Positions 1 to 7,810 of a stretch of DNA of 21,877 nucleotides are shown one piece after another. The DNA is from an uncultured Bacteroidales bacterium (GTDB lineage: Bacteria; Bacteroidota; Bacteroidia; Bacteroidales; UBA932). Within the stretch, counting starts at the first letter, position 1. The number at the start of each line of letters is the position of its first letter. The stretch covers positions 1 through 21,877 of the forward strand of contig URCV01000031.1 in the NCBI GenBank assembly GCA_900546445.1. The letters are read 5' to 3'. A program made the translations under genes and the position numbers. A model generated the notes under the pieces. It was not told the origin of the DNA. It made no database searches and saw only the letters and a program-made list of their open reading frames with translations.

Positions 1-856
1 CCACTATCCAGAACTTCGCATCCTTCTTCTTATTAGACTCGATTTTCAGCTCTATCTTCTTAGCCTTGAATGGGAATAAGAGCAAGAGCACGCCCCATGA
101 AATCAACAGCATCACGATGACGAAAGGAACCATTCTCACGCACCAGTCGCCGAAAGCCACGTCGATGCCGAGCTGCTCCTTAAGATAGCCCAGTGCTATT
201 ACGTTAGGAGGGGTGCCGATAGGAGTGCCGATGCCTCCGATGTTCGCGCCTATCGGGATGGCCAATGCCAATCCTATCTTACCCTTTCCGTCTGTCGGCA
301 GACTTTTCAGCACCGGAGCGAGGAATGCGAGCATCATCGCAGCGGTAGCAGTGTTACTCATAAACATAGAGAAGAAAGCCACTACCATCAGGATGCCGAG
401 CAGCACCATCTTCGGATTAGTTCCGAACGGTGCGAGAAGGACTCTGGCCAATACCACGTCCAATCCTACCTTCGTAGCCGCAATCGCAAGCACGAAACCG
501 CCCATAAATAGCATAATGGTAGGGCTGGCAAATGAAGCCATGAGGTCCTTATAACCTACTACCGCACCTTCTGCGAAACCTCCTTCCGGAAGTTTATGAA
601 GCAGGAAACCGAATGAGCCCGATGAAATGGTGAAAATAAGGAGAACCATAGTGATGATGGAAGTAGCCCAAGCAGGGACGATTTCCAAAATCCACATAAG
701 AGCCGCGAATGCGAATATCGCGATGGTTCTCTGCTGTGTAAGTGTCATAGCATCGATTCCGAAGAATGATGTAGGCACAAAAAAGAGAAACAGGGTTACA
801 AAAAGAACTATAGGAAGCCCTATAAGCTTTTTGTAATTCAATTTTTTTGATTCCAT
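1..856 (-). CDS. SLC13/DASS-family anion (dicarboxylate/sulfate) symporter, N-terminal part, cut by window edge
   Basis: The reading frame gives 285 residues from an ATG at 856 and runs off the left edge. The protein is a multi-span inner-membrane transporter. Hydrophobic segments lie around residues 11-30, 44-75, 111-140, 150-182 and 241-263. Two motifs typical of the divalent-anion:Na+ symporter family are visible: SNTATA at 167-172 and TPIGTPPN at 211-218, which in characterised members form the Na+/substrate-binding loops. It probably imports dicarboxylates or a similar anion with sodium, but the substrate cannot be read from the sequence. It lies 80 bp downstream of gdhA on the same strand, separated by a strong hairpin and a TAnnTTTG promoter match, so it is probably transcribed at least partly on its own. 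The family assignment is confident; the C-terminal half is not in the window. Confidence 0.88.
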   Translation of the reverse strand, partial: MESKKLNYKKLIGLPIVLFVTLFLFFVPTSFFGIDAMTLTQQRTIAIFAFAALMWILEIVPAWATSIITMVLLIFTISSGSFGFLLHKLPEGGFAEGAVVGYKDLMASFASPTIMLFMGGFVLAIAATKVGLDVVLARVLLAPFGTNPKMVLLGILMVVAFFSMFMSNTATAAMMLAFLAPVLKSLPTDGKGKIGLALAIPIGANIGGIGTPIGTPPNVIALGYLKEQLGIDVAFGDWCVRMVPFVIVMLLISWGVLLLLFPFKAKKIELKIESNKKKDAKFWIV

Positions 857-878
857 TATAATATTTTAGCTTAATTAC

Positions 879-914
879 AATTTGCGCCGCTTTCGGGCAA
901 AAGCGGCGCAAATT
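879..914 (-). terminator. Strong hairpin after gdhA, likely transcription terminator
   Basis: Perfect 15-bp inverted repeat (arms 879-893 and 900-914) around a 6-nt loop. The core of each arm is GC-rich (GCGCCGC) and the ends are A/T. It starts 22 bp past the gdhA stop. On the minus strand it is followed by AATTG rather than a clean T run, so termination may be partial. It could also act as a processing or mRNA-stabilising stem. Confidence 0.65.
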
Positions 915-916
915 TA
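909..916 (-). promoter_or_regulatory. Possible -7 promoter element for the DASS symporter
   Basis: The minus strand reads TAAATTTG, a full match to the Bacteroidota -7 consensus TAnnTTTG. It overlaps the 5' arm of the gdhA terminator hairpin and lies about 50 bp upstream of the symporter ATG. No clear TTTG -33 element is seen at 19-20 bp, so the call is tentative. Confidence 0.35.
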
Positions 917-936
917 ATAAATATCTGTGTAATATC

Positions 937-2277
937 CTAAACTATCCCCTGTTCGAGCATCGCGGTAGCCACCTTCATAAAGCCGGCCACGTTAGCTCCC
1001 TTCACATAGTTTACGGAGCCATCTTCCTGAATACCATACTTTACGCAAGATTCGTGGATGGATTTCATAATGGAATGGAGTTTAGCATCCACCTCTTCGG
1101 CAGTCCAGCTGATATGCGTAGCGTTCTGGGTCATCTCGAGACCCGAAGTAGCCACTCCACCGGCATTGACCGCCTTACCGGGTGCGAAAATCATGTTCGC
1201 ATTCAAGAATTTCACGGCGTCTTCCTGGCAACCCATATTGCTGACCTCGCAGCAGTAATGACAGCCATTAGCCTTGAGTTCCTGCGCGTCTTCGAGCGAA
1301 AGTTCGTTCTGGAAGGCGCAAGGCATGGCCACGTCGCATTTGACGCTCCACGCCTTCTTCCCGGCAGTAAATATCGCCTGCCCCGGGAATTTGTCCGCCA
1401 TATCCTCCACTCTGTTTCTGTTAGACGAGCGCATTACGAGCATATAGTCTATCATCTCAGGAGTAATTCCCTGTGGAATCTCGCAGACGCCGTCCGGACC
1501 CGATATGGCCACTACCTTGGCACCGAGCTGAGTAGCTTTCTTGCAGGCTCCCCAAGCCACGTTTCCGAATCCCGAAATCGCTATTTTCAAACCTGAAACC
1601 TCCTTATTCTCGCGTGCGAGCATATTCTGAAGGAAGTAGAGAGCGCCATAGCCCGTCGCCTCAGGACGAAGGACAGAGCCTCCCCAATTGGCCCCCTTTC
1701 CGGTCAGCACACCGGTAGAATAGCGTCTGGCGAGCTTGGCATACATTCCGTTCAGATAGCCGATTTCGCGTCCGCCGACACCTACATCGCCGGCAGGAAT
1801 GTCCTGATCCGGGCCTATGCAGCGCCACAATTCCAGCATAAATGCCTGACAGAAGCGCATAATCTCCGCATCGCTCTTGCCCACAGGGTCGAAGTCCGAG
1901 CCACCCTTGGCCCCTCCCATCGGAAGTGTAGTCAGCGCGTTCTTGAAGGTCTGTTCGAAGCCCAGGAATTTGAGCATTGACGGGGTGACGGCCTTATGGA
2001 AGCGCAAGCCTCCCTTATACGGGCCAATCGCACCGTTGAACTGAACCCTATAGCCTGTATTAGTTCGTACCTGTCCGGAATCATCCACCCAGGTCACGCG
2101 GAAAGTGAAAATACGGTCGGGTTCGACCATCCTTTCGATGATCTTCGCCTTTTCGAATTCGGGATGTTGGTTATAGACATCTTCTACCGTCTCCAAAACT
2201 TCGCGAACGGCCTGAAGATACTCGCTCTCTCCGGGATACTTTTCCTGGAGACGGGCCATAAGGTCAAGTGTGTTCAT
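937..2277 (-). CDS. gdhA: Glutamate dehydrogenase, hexameric (probably NADP-dependent)
   Basis: Catalyses the reversible reductive amination of 2-oxoglutarate with ammonia to glutamate in the cytoplasm. At 446 residues it matches the length of E. coli GdhA and is collinear with it. The substrate-binding segment IGPYKGG is at 84-90, the catalytic-lysine motif GGAKGGSDFDP at 121-131 (Lys124) and PAGDVGVGGRE at 161-171 (Asp164). The Rossmann glycine motif GFGNVAWG is at 236-243, and the C-terminal FAPGKAVNAGGVATSGLEM block is present. It starts only 8 bp after the ompH stop, so it is probably co-transcribed with the envelope genes upstream, which is an odd partnership. NADP preference is inferred from overall similarity to the E. 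coli enzyme; it was not determined from a diagnostic residue. Confidence 0.95.
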   Translation of the reverse strand: MNTLDLMARLQEKYPGESEYLQAVREVLETVEDVYNQHPEFEKAKIIERMVEPDRIFTFRVTWVDDSGQVRTNTGYRVQFNGAIGPYKGGLRFHKAVTPSMLKFLGFEQTFKNALTTLPMGGAKGGSDFDPVGKSDAEIMRFCQAFMLELWRCIGPDQDIPAGDVGVGGREIGYLNGMYAKLARRYSTGVLTGKGANWGGSVLRPEATGYGALYFLQNMLARENKEVSGLKIAISGFGNVAWGACKKATQLGAKVVAISGPDGVCEIPQGITPEMIDYMLVMRSSNRNRVEDMADKFPGQAIFTAGKKAWSVKCDVAMPCAFQNELSLEDAQELKANGCHYCCEVSNMGCQEDAVKFLNANMIFAPGKAVNAGGVATSGLEMTQNATHISWTAEEVDAKLHSIMKSIHESCVKYGIQEDGSVNYVKGANVAGFMKVATAMLEQGIV

Positions 2278-2285
2278 AATAAAAA

Positions 2286-2852
2286 CTATTGTTGCTGTTC
2301 AGCAGCAGCCTTAGCGGCCATTTCCTGCTGAAGGGACTCCAGTGTGCGTCCTTCAGGAATGCCAAGCATCTTGCGAGCTGCAGGAGTGAGGTCTACGCTC
2401 TGTGCGTTATCGATGTAAAGAGCTGTATTTACGTCGAATACATAGATGTAACCACCTTCCTTAGCCAGTGTGTTCACAACCTCTGACGCCTTTTTCTGAA
2501 TAGGAGCCATGAGGGTCTGCTGCTGTTGCTGAAGGTCTGTCTGAATGCTCTGCTCGAACTCCTGGATGCGTGTAACTATGCCCTGAAGTTCCTTTTCCTT
2601 ACTTTCCCTAATGGCCGGAGTCCAAGTAGAAGCTTTCTGCTGATATGCGGTGTATTTAGTCTGATACTCCTCTACCATAGCGCTATAGGTCTCCTGGATT
2701 TCCTTATTGGAAGCATCCAAAGCGGCGCGTGCGGCATCGGCCTCAGGCATAAGTTGAACCAATTCAGCGAAATTAACGTGTGCGAACTTAGGCTGAGCTA
2801 CGGCTGCGAGTGAAAGCAGTGACGTAGCCACAATCAAAAAGATTTTTTTCAT
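2286..2852 (-). CDS. ompH: OmpH/Skp-family periplasmic chaperone
   Basis: Skp/OmpH proteins hold unfolded outer-membrane proteins in the periplasm and pass them to the BAM machine. From the chosen ATG (2852) the product is 188 residues: a signal peptide at about 1-20 (MKKIF, hydrophobic core, AVAQ), then the family start FAHVNFAEL, a long charged and glutamine-rich coiled coil at about 40-120, and a hydrophobic C-terminal segment (YIYVFDVNTALYI). An in-frame ATG four codons upstream (2864) is possible, but MKKIF is the more usual signal-peptide start. The gene follows bamA by about 23 bp, the standard Bacteroidota pairing of chaperone with client assembly machine. A second, diverged paralogue lies at 7810. 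Confidence 0.9.
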   Translation of the reverse strand: MKKIFLIVATSLLSLAAVAQPKFAHVNFAELVQLMPEADAARAALDASNKEIQETYSAMVEEYQTKYTAYQQKASTWTPAIRESKEKELQGIVTRIQEFEQSIQTDLQQQQQTLMAPIQKKASEVVNTLAKEGGYIYVFDVNTALYIDNAQSVDLTPAARKMLGIPEGRTLESLQQEMAAKAAAEQQQ

Positions 2853-2875
2853 AATATCATTCATTTTATAATTAT

Positions 2876-5473
2876 CTAGAATTGTTGTCCGATTACGAAG
2901 TGGAATTGGCTTCCACCCAGATTCTTACTACGTCCGTCGAATCCATAGCCCCAGTCCACGCCGATAAGTCCGACCATAGGCAGGAACACTCTCACGCCCA
3001 CGCCGGCCGAACGGTATATCTGGAAAGGATTGAAGTCCCTGATGTCAGACCAACAGTTACCACCCTCCAGGAATGCGAGCAGATATATGGTAGACGAAGG
3101 CTGCATGATTACAGGGTAGCGAAGCTCAAGCGTGAACTTGTCGTAGACATTGCCTGCATAGGCGCCGCCATCGGATTTGTAGGCCGTAGCAGTGTATGGG
3201 GTAAGGGAGTAGTTCTCATAACCGCGAAGTGAAATCACCTCGGAGCCATAAGTGTTATATCCCGACATACCGTCACCTCCCAAAAGGAAGCCCTCGAACG
3301 GAGAATAACCCCAGCTTCTGTTATAGAATCCCAAATATCCGAACTGTGCACGTGTCATAAGGACCAGATCGCCCACGAGCTTGATGTACTGCGAAGCGGA
3401 CATCTTCCACTTGTGATACTCTATCCAGCGATATCTCTGCTGTGCGCTCCAGTTGTCGTAGTTTACGTCTTTCCAAGACTTCACGTTTACTCTCTTGCCG
3501 TCCTTGTCGAAGTCATACTTTCTGAAAAGGGAGAAAGGAGGGGTGAGCGAAAGTCCGAACGAGAACTCGGAACCCATACGCGGATAAATCTGCTGGTCAG
3601 TTGAATTACGCATAAGGTTAAACGAATAGCTTATGTTATGCGAATAACCGTTATCGAAAATGAAATAGCCTGAATACCAGTTAGTAAGTTTATATGTCTG
3701 CCAATTAAGTCCGTTATACGCCACGAAATAGTTATCCGGCCACTTGAGTCGACTACCCAACGATGCCGACACGCCGAACACTTCCATCTGCCTGTCGTGG
3801 CTGAGGATGTTCAATGCCAGATAAGAGTTAGTTTGGCGGGTATAGTAAGCCGACATATTAAGGGAGGTAGGCTTCTTTCCGAAAAGCCACGGCTCCGTGA
3901 AGCTGGCCGAAAGCGCCGTATAGTACGTACCGTTAGTCTGGAATCGGAATGCGAGGTTCTGCGCATCTCCCAGAGGCACAGGCCTCCACGCATCCTTGTC
4001 GAAGAATCGACGGGTCGAGAAGTTGTTGAAGCTTACGCCGACCGTAGCCACGAAGGTATTGCCGCCCCATCCACCGGAAAGCTCCAATTGGCTCGAAGGC
4101 TTCTCAGTAACGTTATAGATGAGGTCTACGGTATTATCTCTCTGGTTAGGCAGAATCGCATAGCCGTTCGTAGGGTCCATGATGGCCTCGGCGTCGAATT
4201 GGCCTAAGGAAGCGATCTCTCGAATCGAGCGCTCGAAGTCGGACTGGCTGAAGAGGTAGCCCGGGCGGGTCACCACCTGGCGGCGGACCACGCGCTCGTT
4301 AGTAAGGTCGTTTCCGTTGATTATGATATTGTTAAGCGTGGCCTGCTTTCCTTCCCTGAGGCGAAGTTCCACGTCTACGGAATCGTTCTGGATATTAGTC
4401 TCGACAGGAGTAATGTCGAAGAAAAGGTAGCCTTTGTCCCTGTAGAGCTTCGACACGTCGTAGTCGCCCTGCTTTCCACCGCCATAGAGGCGCTTCTGCA
4501 TAGACACCACGTCGTAGACGTCACCTTTCTCGATACCGAGAATGGAATTCAGCATATCTGCGCTGTAGACGGAGTTACCGGTCCACTTTATGTCCCTGAA
4601 ATAGTATTTGTTACCTTCGTCGAGCACGATGTCGATGTCGATTTTCTTCTTCACCTTTCCGTTCTTTCCGACCACGTCCACTATGTACACGCTATCCCTT
4701 ACGATACGCGCATCGCGATAGCCGGCCTCGTTAAGGGTACTTATGAGACTACGCTTGTCCTCGGCATACTCCTTCTCATTGAACTTCTTACTCTTGAAGA
4801 AGTTGTAGATCTTGTTAGACTTCGTTTTCTTCATGGACTTGGCCAACTTGTAGTCCGAGATATCCTCGACGCCCACGAAATTGATGTCCTTAATCTTAAC
4901 CTTAGGACCCTTGTCTATATGGAAAGTGACGCGAATGGCATTACGCACCATAGTATCCTTCTGAACTTCGGTGTTCACCTCGCAGAGCAGGAATCCCTTC
5001 TCCGCATAGAAACGCTTGATGATACCCTCGGCAGTGCTGCGGGTGTAATCGGAAAAATCACCTCCGCGCCTGAATCCTATACGCTCGTTAAGCTCTTTCT
5101 TATCGCCTGACTTGATTCCGGTAAAGCCCCACGCAGACATCCTGGGACGTTCCTTTATGGCGATGCGAAGATAAACCGAATCTTTCGATGCACTGAGTCC
5201 GTCGGCATAAACGGCGACGTCTTCGAAGTAATTCTTCGCAAGGAGTCGCTTTATCGCAGATGCCACCTCGTCTCCCGGGAGGGTAATCTTCCTACCCTTG
5301 AACAGTCCGGACTGAGCCACTATCTGTGACGAATCGAAATATGTATTTCCCTCTACAGTAACGCCTCCGACATAATACTGCTTCGGTCTGTTATAATCCA
5401 CCTCCACCTGTGCATACATAGAAGCACAGGCCAGCATACACGCAACAACTGAAAAAAACCGCAAAAACTTCAT
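2876..5473 (-). CDS. bamA: Outer-membrane protein assembly factor BamA
   Basis: The Omp85-family core of the BAM complex, inserting beta-barrel proteins into the outer membrane. The product is 865 residues: signal peptide about 1-22 (ending MYAQ), a series of POTRA-type repeats to about residue 455 (for example VGGVTVEGNTYFDSS, IKDINFVGVE, NNIIINGNDLTNERVVRRQ), then a 16-strand-type barrel. The barrel carries the loop-6 motif as LRGY near residue 748 and ends with the aromatic C-terminal residue (IGQQF) expected of outer-membrane barrels. A GTG 21 bp upstream (5494) is also in frame but coincides with a promoter -7 match, so the ATG at 5473 is preferred. It lies between uppS and ompH in an arrangement common in Bacteroidales. 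Essential in all well-studied members. Confidence 0.96.
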   Translation of the reverse strand: MKFLRFFSVVACMLACASMYAQVEVDYNRPKQYYVGGVTVEGNTYFDSSQIVAQSGLFKGRKITLPGDEVASAIKRLLAKNYFEDVAVYADGLSASKDSVYLRIAIKERPRMSAWGFTGIKSGDKKELNERIGFRRGGDFSDYTRSTAEGIIKRFYAEKGFLLCEVNTEVQKDTMVRNAIRVTFHIDKGPKVKIKDINFVGVEDISDYKLAKSMKKTKSNKIYNFFKSKKFNEKEYAEDKRSLISTLNEAGYRDARIVRDSVYIVDVVGKNGKVKKKIDIDIVLDEGNKYYFRDIKWTGNSVYSADMLNSILGIEKGDVYDVVSMQKRLYGGGKQGDYDVSKLYRDKGYLFFDITPVETNIQNDSVDVELRLREGKQATLNNIIINGNDLTNERVVRRQVVTRPGYLFSQSDFERSIREIASLGQFDAEAIMDPTNGYAILPNQRDNTVDLIYNVTEKPSSQLELSGGWGGNTFVATVGVSFNNFSTRRFFDKDAWRPVPLGDAQNLAFRFQTNGTYYTALSASFTEPWLFGKKPTSLNMSAYYTRQTNSYLALNILSHDRQMEVFGVSASLGSRLKWPDNYFVAYNGLNWQTYKLTNWYSGYFIFDNGYSHNISYSFNLMRNSTDQQIYPRMGSEFSFGLSLTPPFSLFRKYDFDKDGKRVNVKSWKDVNYDNWSAQQRYRWIEYHKWKMSASQYIKLVGDLVLMTRAQFGYLGFYNRSWGYSPFEGFLLGGDGMSGYNTYGSEVISLRGYENYSLTPYTATAYKSDGGAYAGNVYDKFTLELRYPVIMQPSSTIYLLAFLEGGNCWSDIRDFNPFQIYRSAGVGVRVFLPMVGLIGVDWGYGFDGRSKNLGGSQFHFVIGQQF

Positions 5474-5493
5474 TCCTCGAGTCTTAAATCTCA

Positions 5494-5501
5494 CAAATAT
5501 A
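5494..5501 (-). promoter_or_regulatory. Likely internal promoter (-7 element) for bamA-ompH-gdhA
   Basis: The minus strand reads TATATTTG, a full consensus match, between the uppS stop and the bamA ATG and about 20 bp upstream of that ATG. A weak -33 match (TTTC, 5526-5523) sits about 21 bp away inside the end of uppS. If used, transcription would begin downstream of the alternative GTG, which supports the 5473 start. Confidence 0.5.
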
Positions 5502-5507
5502 ACTCTT

Positions 5508-6206
5508 TTATTTCACTTTTCCGAAACGGCGATCGCGTCCTGAATACTCTTTTATCGCGGACAGCAACTCTTCTTTTCTAAAATCAGGCCAAAGCGTATC
5601 CGTGAAGACGAATTCGGAATAGGCTGTCTGCCAAAGCATATAATTACTTATTCGCTTTTCGCCGGAAGTTCTTATGACCAAATCGGGGTCCGGGATGCCA
5701 GCCGTCACAAGCGCAGCGCTAACAGTATCGTAGTCAATCTCTTCAGCCTTCTTTCCACTTTTTACGATAGCCTGCACCGCATGGAGGATATCCCACCTGC
5801 CGCTATAGCTGAGCATAATGCACAAATCGAGCTTGTCGTTCTTCTCGGTAGCCTTTTCCAGCTGACTTATAGAGAATTGAAGCGCACCGGAGAGCCTGTT
5901 TCGATTACCGAGCACACGGAAACGCACCCCGTTGTTCATAAGCGTGGAGTATTCGTTCTTTATGGCCTTGGCCAAAAGCCCCATCAGAGCGGATATTTCC
6001 TCTGCAGGCCTGTTCCAGTTCTCCTCTGAAAAGGTGTATAGAGACAAGTATCTGACTCCCAGCTCCACACAAGCCTCGGTAATGTCCCTGACTCTTTCCA
6101 CGCCCTCGATATGTCCCTGCGAACGGGCAGCTCCACGAGCCTGTGCCCAGCGTCCGTTTCCATCCATGATGATGGATATATGGTTCGGTATAATCAATTC
6201 CGACAT
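5508..6206 (-). CDS. uppS: Isoprenyl transferase (undecaprenyl diphosphate synthase)
   Basis: A cis-prenyltransferase that extends farnesyl diphosphate with isopentenyl diphosphate to the C55 lipid carrier used for peptidoglycan and surface polysaccharides. The product is 232 residues, slightly short but complete for the family. Signature blocks in order: IIMDGNGRWA at 12-21 with catalytic Asp15, LYTFSEENW at 56-64, SYSGRWDI at 133-140, and RTSGEKRISNYMLWQ at 179-193 with TLWPDF at 204-209. The Asp, Arg and Glu residues expected to bind diphosphate and Mg2+ are present. It starts 6 bp after nadK and ends 34 bp before the bamA ATG, so it is part of the same array. Cytoplasmic or membrane-associated. 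Confidence 0.95.
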   Translation of the reverse strand: MSELIIPNHISIIMDGNGRWAQARGAARSQGHIEGVERVRDITEACVELGVRYLSLYTFSEENWNRPAEEISALMGLLAKAIKNEYSTLMNNGVRFRVLGNRNRLSGALQFSISQLEKATEKNDKLDLCIMLSYSGRWDILHAVQAIVKSGKKAEEIDYDTVSAALVTAGIPDPDLVIRTSGEKRISNYMLWQTAYSEFVFTDTLWPDFRKEELLSAIKEYSGRDRRFGKVK

Positions 6207-6212
6207 AATGAT

Positions 6213-7025
6213 TTAAGTATTATTTCTCACATCCTCTCCCCAGAGCAGCTTGGCCCGGAGAGCCTTTATGAAATTCGATTTTCCCAGCACCACCTTCCTG
6301 AGTTTGAACGGAGCACTCGAGACACTCACGGAAGTACCGCTTGGAATCAAATAGTCCCTATTATCCAAAGACAGAGCCAAACCGGCACCTTTTCTGTCGC
6401 GCGCGCAAATATTTATCCGTGCGTCCTTCGAAAGCAGCAGCGGGCGAAGATTGAGATTGTGCGGGGCTATCGGGGCCAATATGAACGCATCCAGCTCCGG
6501 ACTGCATATCGGGCCACCCACGCTCAACGAATAGGCCGTACTGCCCGAACTGGTCGAAACCAGCATTCCGTCTGCCCAATAAGTCGGGAGCGGCTCGGAG
6601 TCGATACTAGCCTCTATGCCCAGAGTGCCCGTGCCCTGACGCCTGACTACCACCTCGTTAAGTGCATAGGGCGAGAATCCGGAAGGCGTTTCGCCATCGA
6701 CCCTCGCTTCGAGAAGACTCCTCTCGACTATCCCGTACTTCCCTTCCGACAGGGCTTCATGCACCTGTGTAACGTCGTATTCCGACAGGAAACCGAGCCT
6801 ACCTAGATTCACGCCGAGAATGGGAATGCCCTCCCTGCACACCAGATTCGCCGCAGACAGGAACGTACCGTCTCCACCGAAACTAAGAAGCATATCCGTA
6901 TCAGGGGCGAGACCTTGTAAAATATCATAGACCTGCATTCCGGATTCGCTGAGTCTCTCGAGCAAACCGGTTACGGCAGAATCAGAATACAACTGTTTTT
7001 TCTTTATTAAGTATGCAATTTTCAT
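6213..7025 (-). CDS. nadK: NAD kinase
   Basis: Phosphorylates NAD to NADP with ATP in the cytoplasm. The 270-residue product is slightly short for the family (usually about 290) but has all its hallmarks: SFGGDGTFLSA at 48-58 with the catalytic Asp52, NLGRLGFLSE at 73-82, the NE pair at 123-124, and the glycine-rich block DGMLVSTSSGSTAYSLSVGG at 152-171, followed by PIAPHNLNLRPL. It is the first gene of the minus-strand array and divides from pdxJ across a 45-bp promoter region. The ATG is the natural start because the first strand residues (MKIAYLIKK) begin the fold directly. Confidence 0.95.
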   Translation of the reverse strand: MKIAYLIKKKQLYSDSAVTGLLERLSESGMQVYDILQGLAPDTDMLLSFGGDGTFLSAANLVCREGIPILGVNLGRLGFLSEYDVTQVHEALSEGKYGIVERSLLEARVDGETPSGFSPYALNEVVVRRQGTGTLGIEASIDSEPLPTYWADGMLVSTSSGSTAYSLSVGGPICSPELDAFILAPIAPHNLNLRPLLLSKDARINICARDRKGAGLALSLDNRDYLIPSGTSVSVSSAPFKLRKVVLGKSNFIKALRAKLLWGEDVRNNT

Positions 7026-7034
7026 TTACAGCCT

Positions 7035-7042
7035 CAAATTTA
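7035..7042 (-). promoter_or_regulatory. -7 promoter element for nadK
   Basis: The minus strand reads TAAATTTG, a full match to TAnnTTTG, ending 9 nt before the nadK ATG. No good -33 TTTG is seen; that position overlaps the opposing pdxJ promoter. The short distance implies a very short or absent mRNA leader. Confidence 0.55.
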
Positions 7043-7055
7043 GCATAATATTTTC

Positions 7056-7063
7056 TATTTTTG
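7056..7063 (+). promoter_or_regulatory. -7 promoter element for pdxJ
   Basis: The plus strand reads TATTTTTG, a full match to TAnnTTTG, ending 7 nt before the pdxJ ATG. It lies 13 bp from the divergent nadK element, so polymerase footprints would overlap. A near-leaderless transcript is implied. Confidence 0.55.
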
Positions 7064-7070
7064 CATTTCG

Positions 7071-7793
7071 ATGACTATACTTAGTGTAAATATAAATAAG
7101 ATCGCCACTCTGCGAAATGCTCGCGGGGGCAATATGCCTGATGTGGAGAAAGCGGCCAGAGACATAGAAGGTTTCGGGGCCGAGGGTATAACCGTGCATC
7201 CTAGACCTGACGGAAGGCACATCAAATACGAAGACGTAAGGCTTCTTAAAAAACTGATACGTACCGAATTCAACATAGAGGGAAATCCGGAACCTTCCTT
7301 CAGGGACTTGGTAATGGAAGTGATTCCCGAGCAGGTGACACTCGTTCCGGACGGACACGACGCCATCACCTCTAACTGCGGATGGGATACGATAAAGCAC
7401 GAAGCCTTTCTCACGGAAATGTGTAACTTATTTCACTCTAAGGGAATAAGGGTTTCCATCTTCATAGACCCACTTCCGGAGATGGCCTACGGAGCCGCAC
7501 GATGCGGCGCGGACAGGATAGAGCTCTACACTGCCGCCTATGCCGAAAATTATCCCATTAATAGAGAGGAGGCGGTAGCTCCTTACCTTCGCACGGCGCA
7601 GGCGGCTAGAGAAGCGGGATTGGGAGTAAATGCAGGTCACGACCTGAATTTGGATAATTTGGAATACTTATTGAAGACCATTCCGTGGATAGACGAAGTT
7701 TCCATAGGACACGCACTTATCTGCGATGCCCTGTACTTAGGATTGGAAAAGACCATCCACGAATACCTTATAAGAACACACGTAAACAAATAG
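7071..7793 (+). CDS. pdxJ: Pyridoxine 5'-phosphate synthase
   Basis: Condenses 3-amino-1-hydroxyacetone phosphate with deoxyxylulose 5-phosphate to pyridoxine 5'-phosphate, the last ring-closing step of the DXP-dependent vitamin B6 route. The 240-residue product is full length. It begins with the canonical SVNINKIATLRNARGG block (5-20). Residues corresponding to the catalytic trio are in place: His43 in TVHPRPDGRH, Glu70 in IEGNPEP and His190 in VNAGHDLNLDN. GADRIELYTAAYA (146-158) is also typical. DXP is likewise the precursor of the MEP isoprenoid pathway that includes IspE further along the window. It is the first gene of a plus-strand group with 16 bp to the next gene. Confidence 0.96.
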   Translation: MTILSVNINKIATLRNARGGNMPDVEKAARDIEGFGAEGITVHPRPDGRHIKYEDVRLLKKLIRTEFNIEGNPEPSFRDLVMEVIPEQVTLVPDGHDAITSNCGWDTIKHEAFLTEMCNLFHSKGIRVSIFIDPLPEMAYGAARCGADRIELYTAAYAENYPINREEAVAPYLRTAQAAREAGLGVNAGHDLNLDNLEYLLKTIPWIDEVSIGHALICDALYLGLEKTIHEYLIRTHVNK

Positions 7794-7795
7794 AA

Positions 7796-7810
7796 TAAAA
7801 TAAAATAAAA
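7796..7810 (+). repeat. Three tandem copies of TAAAA ending at the ompH-like start codon
   Basis: Three exact TAAAA units lie between the pdxJ stop and the next ATG, with the final A forming the first base of that start codon. Such A/T-rich spacers can help ribosome loading where Shine-Dalgarno sites are not used. Slippage here would alter spacing only and would not shift the reading frame. Confidence 0.6.

Noticed and set aside
213..554. Plus-strand ORF at the left edge (113 residues)
   Set aside because: It is the complement of the DASS symporter; the minus strand carries clear family motifs.
5474..5494. GTG start for bamA
   Set aside because: It coincides with the last base of a promoter -7 box; the ATG at 5473 gives a standard signal peptide.
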